This document shows, piece by piece, positions 60,965 to 64,000 of a stretch of 64,000 nt of DNA; within the stretch, counting starts at the first letter, position 1; each line of letters starts with the position of its first letter. This DNA is from Chloroflexota bacterium. Lineage in GTDB: Bacteria; Chloroflexota; Dehalococcoidia; Lucifugimonadales; Lucifugimonadaceae. The translations under genes and the position numbers were made by a program. Below the pieces are notes generated by a model that was not told where the DNA came from, searched no databases, and saw only the letters and a list, made by a program, of their open reading frames with translations. Location of the stretch: contig JAJCYY010000031.1 in assembly GCA_029262735.1 (NCBI GenBank), forward strand, positions 1 through 64,000, written 5' to 3'.

Positions 60965-61615
60965 CTATTCGCTAAGCCCAGTTCCGCCAGATCCGTTAGC
61001 CGAATGCACCTCAGCCCGCGACTCCAGCGCATGCGCCAGCGTCGAATCGTCTGCGTACTCGAGGTCCGCTCCGGACGGCAGACCGCGCGCCAGCGCAGTC
61101 ACCTTCACGCCAAGCGGCGTCAGCAACCTGTTGACGTACATCGCCGTCGCCTCGCCCTCGAGGTTCGGGTTCGTCGCCACGATCACCTCGGTCACTGCGC
61201 CGTCCTTCAGGCGCGCCAACAGCTCCTTCAGCTTCAGATCGTCCGGTCCGATGCCGTTCACAGGCGAGATGACGCCGTGCAGCACGTGGTACATGCCCTT
61301 GAATGCATGAGTGCGCTCGACGGCAACGACGTCCAGCGGCTCCTCGACAAGACAGATGCGGGTGCGGTCTCGTGATAGGTCGGAGCAGATGGCGCACTGC
61401 GGCGACTCGCTGATGTTGACGCAGGTGTCGCAGAAGACGATGCGGTCCTTGACGCCGATGATTGCGTTCGCCAGCTCTTCGGCCTCTTCTCGCGGCATGC
61501 GGATCAGGTGATAGGTCAGACGCTGAGCGCTCTTCGGCCCAACACCGGGCAACCGGTGAAACGCCTCGATCAGGCGAGCAACCGGCGCAGCCGCAGATGG
61601 TGCTAACTCAGACAT
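60965..61615 (-). CDS. recR: Recombination protein RecR
   Basis: 216 residues. Helix-hairpin-helix (RLPGVGPKSAQRLTYHLI), zinc site CDTCVNISESPQCAIC at about 62-77, Toprim domain (ICLVEEPLDVVAVERTHAFKGMYHVLHGVISPVNGIGPDDLKL) and the C-terminal ATNPNLEGEATAMYV. It clamps DNA with RecO in RecA loading; recO lies 5.7 kb away. Follows ybaB on the same strand after about 150 bp, the common order. Confidence 0.97.
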   Translation of the reverse strand: MSELAPSAAAPVARLIEAFHRLPGVGPKSAQRLTYHLIRMPREEAEELANAIIGVKDRIVFCDTCVNISESPQCAICSDLSRDRTRICLVEEPLDVVAVERTHAFKGMYHVLHGVISPVNGIGPDDLKLKELLARLKDGAVTEVIVATNPNLEGEATAMYVNRLLTPLGVKVTALARGLPSGADLEYADDSTLAHALESRAEVHSANGSGGTGLSE

Positions 61616-61764
61616 TTCTTTGTCTTTTTTCCACTTGGGAATTGGGCGGCATCACAATGGAGCGAAGATACAGGGTGAGAACGGGACTCGCGCCTCTCGG
61701 CTTCAGATACCAGCCGTCAAAACCAATTCATTCTCACAGAGCGAGCGGCAGCTCGTGAAAAAAA

Positions 61765-62073
61765 CTACGTCAGGCCCGGAATGTTCAGGCCGCCTGTTAT
61801 CGCCCCCATCTTCGTCGCCGCGTCCTTCTGCGCCGAATCCAGCGCATCGTTCACAGCCGCCGCAACAAGGTCCTGCAGCATGTCGATATCGTCAGGGTCC
61901 ATCACCTCCGGATCGATCGTGATCGACTCCACGTGATTCCCGCCCTGCACAACCGCCTTCACAACACCCCCGCCAGCGCTGCCCTCGCTAAGAGCCTCGC
62001 CGAGCTCCTCCTGCACCTGCGCAAGGCGTCGCTGCATGTCCTGCGCCTGCTTCAGCATCTTCCGATTCATCAT
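61765..62073 (-). CDS. ybaB: YbaB/EbfC family nucleoid-associated protein
   Basis: 102 residues: MLKQAQDMQRRLAQVQEELGEALSEGSAGGGVVKAVVQGGNHVESITIDPEVMDPDDIDMLQDLVAAAVNDAL. Helical ends with a central sheet; binds DNA as a dimer. Directly upstream of recR, its standard partner. AAGGAAACTGCAAA precedes the ATG. dnaX, often first in this cluster, is not next to it here. Confidence 0.95.
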   Translation of the reverse strand: MMNRKMLKQAQDMQRRLAQVQEELGEALSEGSAGGGVVKAVVQGGNHVESITIDPEVMDPDDIDMLQDLVAAAVNDALDSAQKDAATKMGAITGGLNIPGLT

Positions 62074-62477
62074 TTTGCAGTTTCCTTATCTTCTGCACTG
62101 GCCGACTGGCGCCATAGCAGGTATGTCAGCCCTGCGCCACGACCGTACTGGACTCCGAATTGCCTGATTCGCCAGTTTCAGCCGGCTCAGGCCCGACCAA
62201 AATCGAGTCAACCGGCCGGTTCAGTTTGAATATGAGCCAAGTTTAGAGGTTTTTCTCACCCGGCGCGCCCACTGTGATGGATCGGGGCTTGCCTGCAACG
62301 TCGGACCCGAGCCGCCGGGAGCGGAAAAACCTCACATCTAACTCACGGCAACAGTCACGCGCCTCATGACTTCAGCAACTACGAATACAGGAGCATCGGA
62401 CTTCACCGGCAAGAACCAGCGATGCTGACAGGAACGCCACCGGTATCAGGCTCTGGAACGAGAATGCGAGGCCCATC
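62074..62477. other. Gap of about 400 nt with a two-part inverted repeat
   Basis: Between divergent ybaB and usp. GAGGTTTTTC (62246-62255) and GAAAAACCTC (62324-62333) are perfectly complementary over ten bases; inside, CCCGGCG (62259-62265) pairs with CGCCGGG (62313-62319). The result is a long hairpin with a small internal bulge and a 47-nt head that can fold further (TCGGG/CCCGA). Function and strand are unknown. The rest shows no gene. Confidence 0.45.
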
Positions 62478-63290
62478 ATGATCGACCGCGTCGTCACCAC
62501 ACTCGACGGATCGCACCGAGCGGAACTCGCCGTGCCATATGCCGCGTACGTTGGGGCCATGCTGGGCGCCAAAATGGAGCTGCTGGCAGTCTCTGATAAA
62601 GCTGGCCAGAACGTAGTTGACCTCGACTCATCGGTGCAACGCTCGCTGGCAGAAGCCGAAGGCCTGATGAGCACCTGGATCCGCAATATCGAAACGAATG
62701 TGGCCAGCGGTGATCCTGCAGAGGCGATCGTTAACCATGCCGATGACAGCTCAACACTGGTAGCAATGGCAACGCACGGTCGCACCGGAGTGATGCGAAA
62801 AATCGCAGGCAGCGTTGCGGAGGGCGTGCTGCGAGAGACTCGGTCACCACTGCTCCTGGTCAAAGCACAGGACGACTCTGCCAACATCCGGCTGCCAGCC
62901 CGCATCTCGCACGTGATCGTTCCGATGGACGTGACCGGTGTGGCAGAAGGCGCTCTGCCACTCGCCAGGCTGCTGGCAGAAAAGATGAACGCCGGAGTCA
63001 CCTTGCTGCACGTAGGTGACAGCACTGAAGCGCCGGACTATATGAACGGGGCCGCAGATCACTTCGCCGGTCTCAAAGGTGAAGTTGAGAAAGAGTTCAG
63101 GACGGGCGATCCAGGCAAGGAAATCGTCGACTTTGCGAACAAGGTGCCTGCTCCGCTGATCGTCATGTGCAGCAAACAGGCAAACGTTAGCTCCGGCCCG
63201 ATCCGTGGCAGCGTTACCGACTACGTGATTCGGCACTCAGCCGTGCCTGTGGCCGTTGTTCCGTGGTCAACTGCCGGGGCGGCATCCTGA
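62478..63290 (+). CDS. Universal stress protein, two Usp domains
   Basis: 270 residues. RVVTTLDGSHRAELAVPYAAYVG and HVIVPMDVTGVAEGALPLARLLA start the two domains; ATP loops ATHGRTGVMRKIAGSVAEGVLRETRSPLLLV and GSVTDYVIRHSAVPVAVV follow. The second loop has lost part of the G-rich motif, so only the first domain may bind ATP. Third Usp of the window. Confidence 0.92.
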   Translation: MIDRVVTTLDGSHRAELAVPYAAYVGAMLGAKMELLAVSDKAGQNVVDLDSSVQRSLAEAEGLMSTWIRNIETNVASGDPAEAIVNHADDSSTLVAMATHGRTGVMRKIAGSVAEGVLRETRSPLLLVKAQDDSANIRLPARISHVIVPMDVTGVAEGALPLARLLAEKMNAGVTLLHVGDSTEAPDYMNGAADHFAGLKGEVEKEFRTGDPGKEIVDFANKVPAPLIVMCSKQANVSSGPIRGSVTDYVIRHSAVPVAVVPWSTAGAAS

Positions 63291-63300
63291 GCCGGTCCGC

Positions 63301-63798
63301 TCAGTCAAGTTGCACAGGCACAGTCCGATGGATCTCGACATCACGCATGCGCGGCAGGTCAAAATGCACGCTCAATTGATATAACCAATCCCGCTGCGTA
63401 GTTCGTCGAGTGGACGGACGCTTGATCTCGAACCGCAGATCGAATATCTCGTTTCGACGACGAATAACGCCGTCTGTGAACAGCCGCTCCCGACCGATGA
63501 TTGTCCGGTCAACGCGCTCTTCAGTGACCCGCCGGTCTGTCTTCGTAATTGATACTCTGCCCGTCTGGGACATGTGCTGCCCGGTGCCGCCAACCCCCGT
63601 CGCCCTGGCGACGCTGACGGTTGACGTGCTCGTGTATCTGTTTTCGATCACAAGGTCCACAACAGCGCGTCGCACGGTCGTCCCCGGGCGGGCCGAATGT
63701 ACGGTGACTCTTACTCGAAGCTCATCACCCGGCCGGTACGAATCACGTTCGAATTCGATACTCACCTTTGGCACGGATTTGAAATATCCGATCGGCAT
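63301..63798 (-). CDS. Arrestin-like beta-sandwich protein of unknown function
   Basis: 165 residues: PKVSIEFERDSYRPGDELRVRVTVHS is similar in pattern to the arrestin/Spo0M-type start, and the rest is beta-rich and basic (RRRNEIFDLRFEIKRPSTRRTTQRDWLYQLSVHFDLPRMRDVEIHRTVPVQL). No membrane segment or catalytic motif. GAGGAGCGAA before the ATG supports it strongly. It converges with the Usp gene. Confidence 0.68.
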   Translation of the reverse strand: MPIGYFKSVPKVSIEFERDSYRPGDELRVRVTVHSARPGTTVRRAVVDLVIENRYTSTSTVSVARATGVGGTGQHMSQTGRVSITKTDRRVTEERVDRTIIGRERLFTDGVIRRRNEIFDLRFEIKRPSTRRTTQRDWLYQLSVHFDLPRMRDVEIHRTVPVQLD

Positions 63799-64000
63799 TT
63801 CGCTCCTCGATTCAGGGTCCTTAAGCCGTCTCAGACCTTGCCAGACTGACGACGAGTTCGCGAGAGCTCACCTGCACTCTAACAGGGTCGGCTGGCATCT
63901 TCGGTCCACCGCAATGTCGTCATTGTTCACAACGATGACAGCGCGGCGAACACCGCCGTTTCTGCCAGCATTTCTGCGTAAAACCGTAACCCCAAGTCAA

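Noticed and set aside
62265-62290. CCCACTGTGATGG resembling part of a cobalamin riboswitch
   Set aside because: The other conserved parts and the correct order of stems are missing, and the gene downstream is a Usp.
1-64000. CRISPR arrays, rRNA operons, transposases and prophage genes
   Set aside because: Looked for regularly spaced direct repeats, rRNA signature stretches and transposase/integrase frames; none found apart from the integrase-like domain fused to GreA.

Overview
The window looks like a piece of chromosome from a free-living, high-GC bacterium, most likely a Chloroflexota member close to the marine SAR202/Dehalococcoidia lineages. That is inference: no rRNA or other phylogenetic marker was tested. 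It rests on the gene mix: a GlcD-type FAD oxidase, an enolase-superfamily dehydratase, several amidohydrolases, two L-rhamnose-mutarotase paralogues, Ldh-type, Gfo/Idh/MocA and aldo/keto oxidoreductases, a UxuA-like dehydratase, three universal stress proteins and four-plus sugar or drug exporters. I found no rRNA, no complete tRNA, no CRISPR array and no transposase.

Layout. Positions 1-3650 hold the end of a GlcD-like oxidase, a TerC membrane protein and an unusual GreA fused to an integrase-like N-terminal domain, all leftward. Positions 3920-8300 are the rpmH-rnpA-yidD-(beta-propeller lipoprotein)-yidC-jag ribosome/membrane-insertion cluster, with a clear promoter before rpmH and YidC overlapping Jag. 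Positions 8340-16130 carry a PfkB kinase, a thioredoxin-like protein, an interrupted F420-type nitroreductase, a methyltransferase, an oxidoreductase, a thioesterase, an MFS transporter and a phosphotransferase. Positions 16170-18000 contain a small unknown gene, a possible structured RNA and an AT-richer DUF433/PIN-like toxin-antitoxin-type pair. Then come uvrA, an aldo/keto reductase, a selenocysteine-containing SelW-like protein (UGA-recoded), a MetE-like methyltransferase, a protealysin-like protease with its emfourin-type inhibitor, stress proteins, and a MarR/NmrA divergent pair. Positions 29800-41000 are metabolic enzymes and a transporter.

Positions 41040-43225 are a compact AT-rich island: a retron-type reverse transcriptase, an FRG-domain protein translationally coupled to it, and, directly upstream, a roughly 160-nt region bounded by a 20-bp inverted repeat that fits a retron msr-msd RNA. 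This is the best candidate for an undescribed defence system here. The remainder (43260-63800) holds a class III aminotransferase, amidohydrolases, exporters, a long hendecad-repeat secreted protein, two lipoproteins, recO, an enolase-superfamily dehydratase, a TM2 protein, a WYL regulator, two rhaM-like genes, recR-ybaB and another Usp.

Two other patterns stand out. A conserved roughly 60-bp promoter/leader block precedes three separate genes (an amidohydrolase and both rhaM paralogues), suggesting one sugar-related regulon. Many intergenic gaps are filled by a family of short palindromic modules that recur in both orientations and in a few places run into coding sequence.
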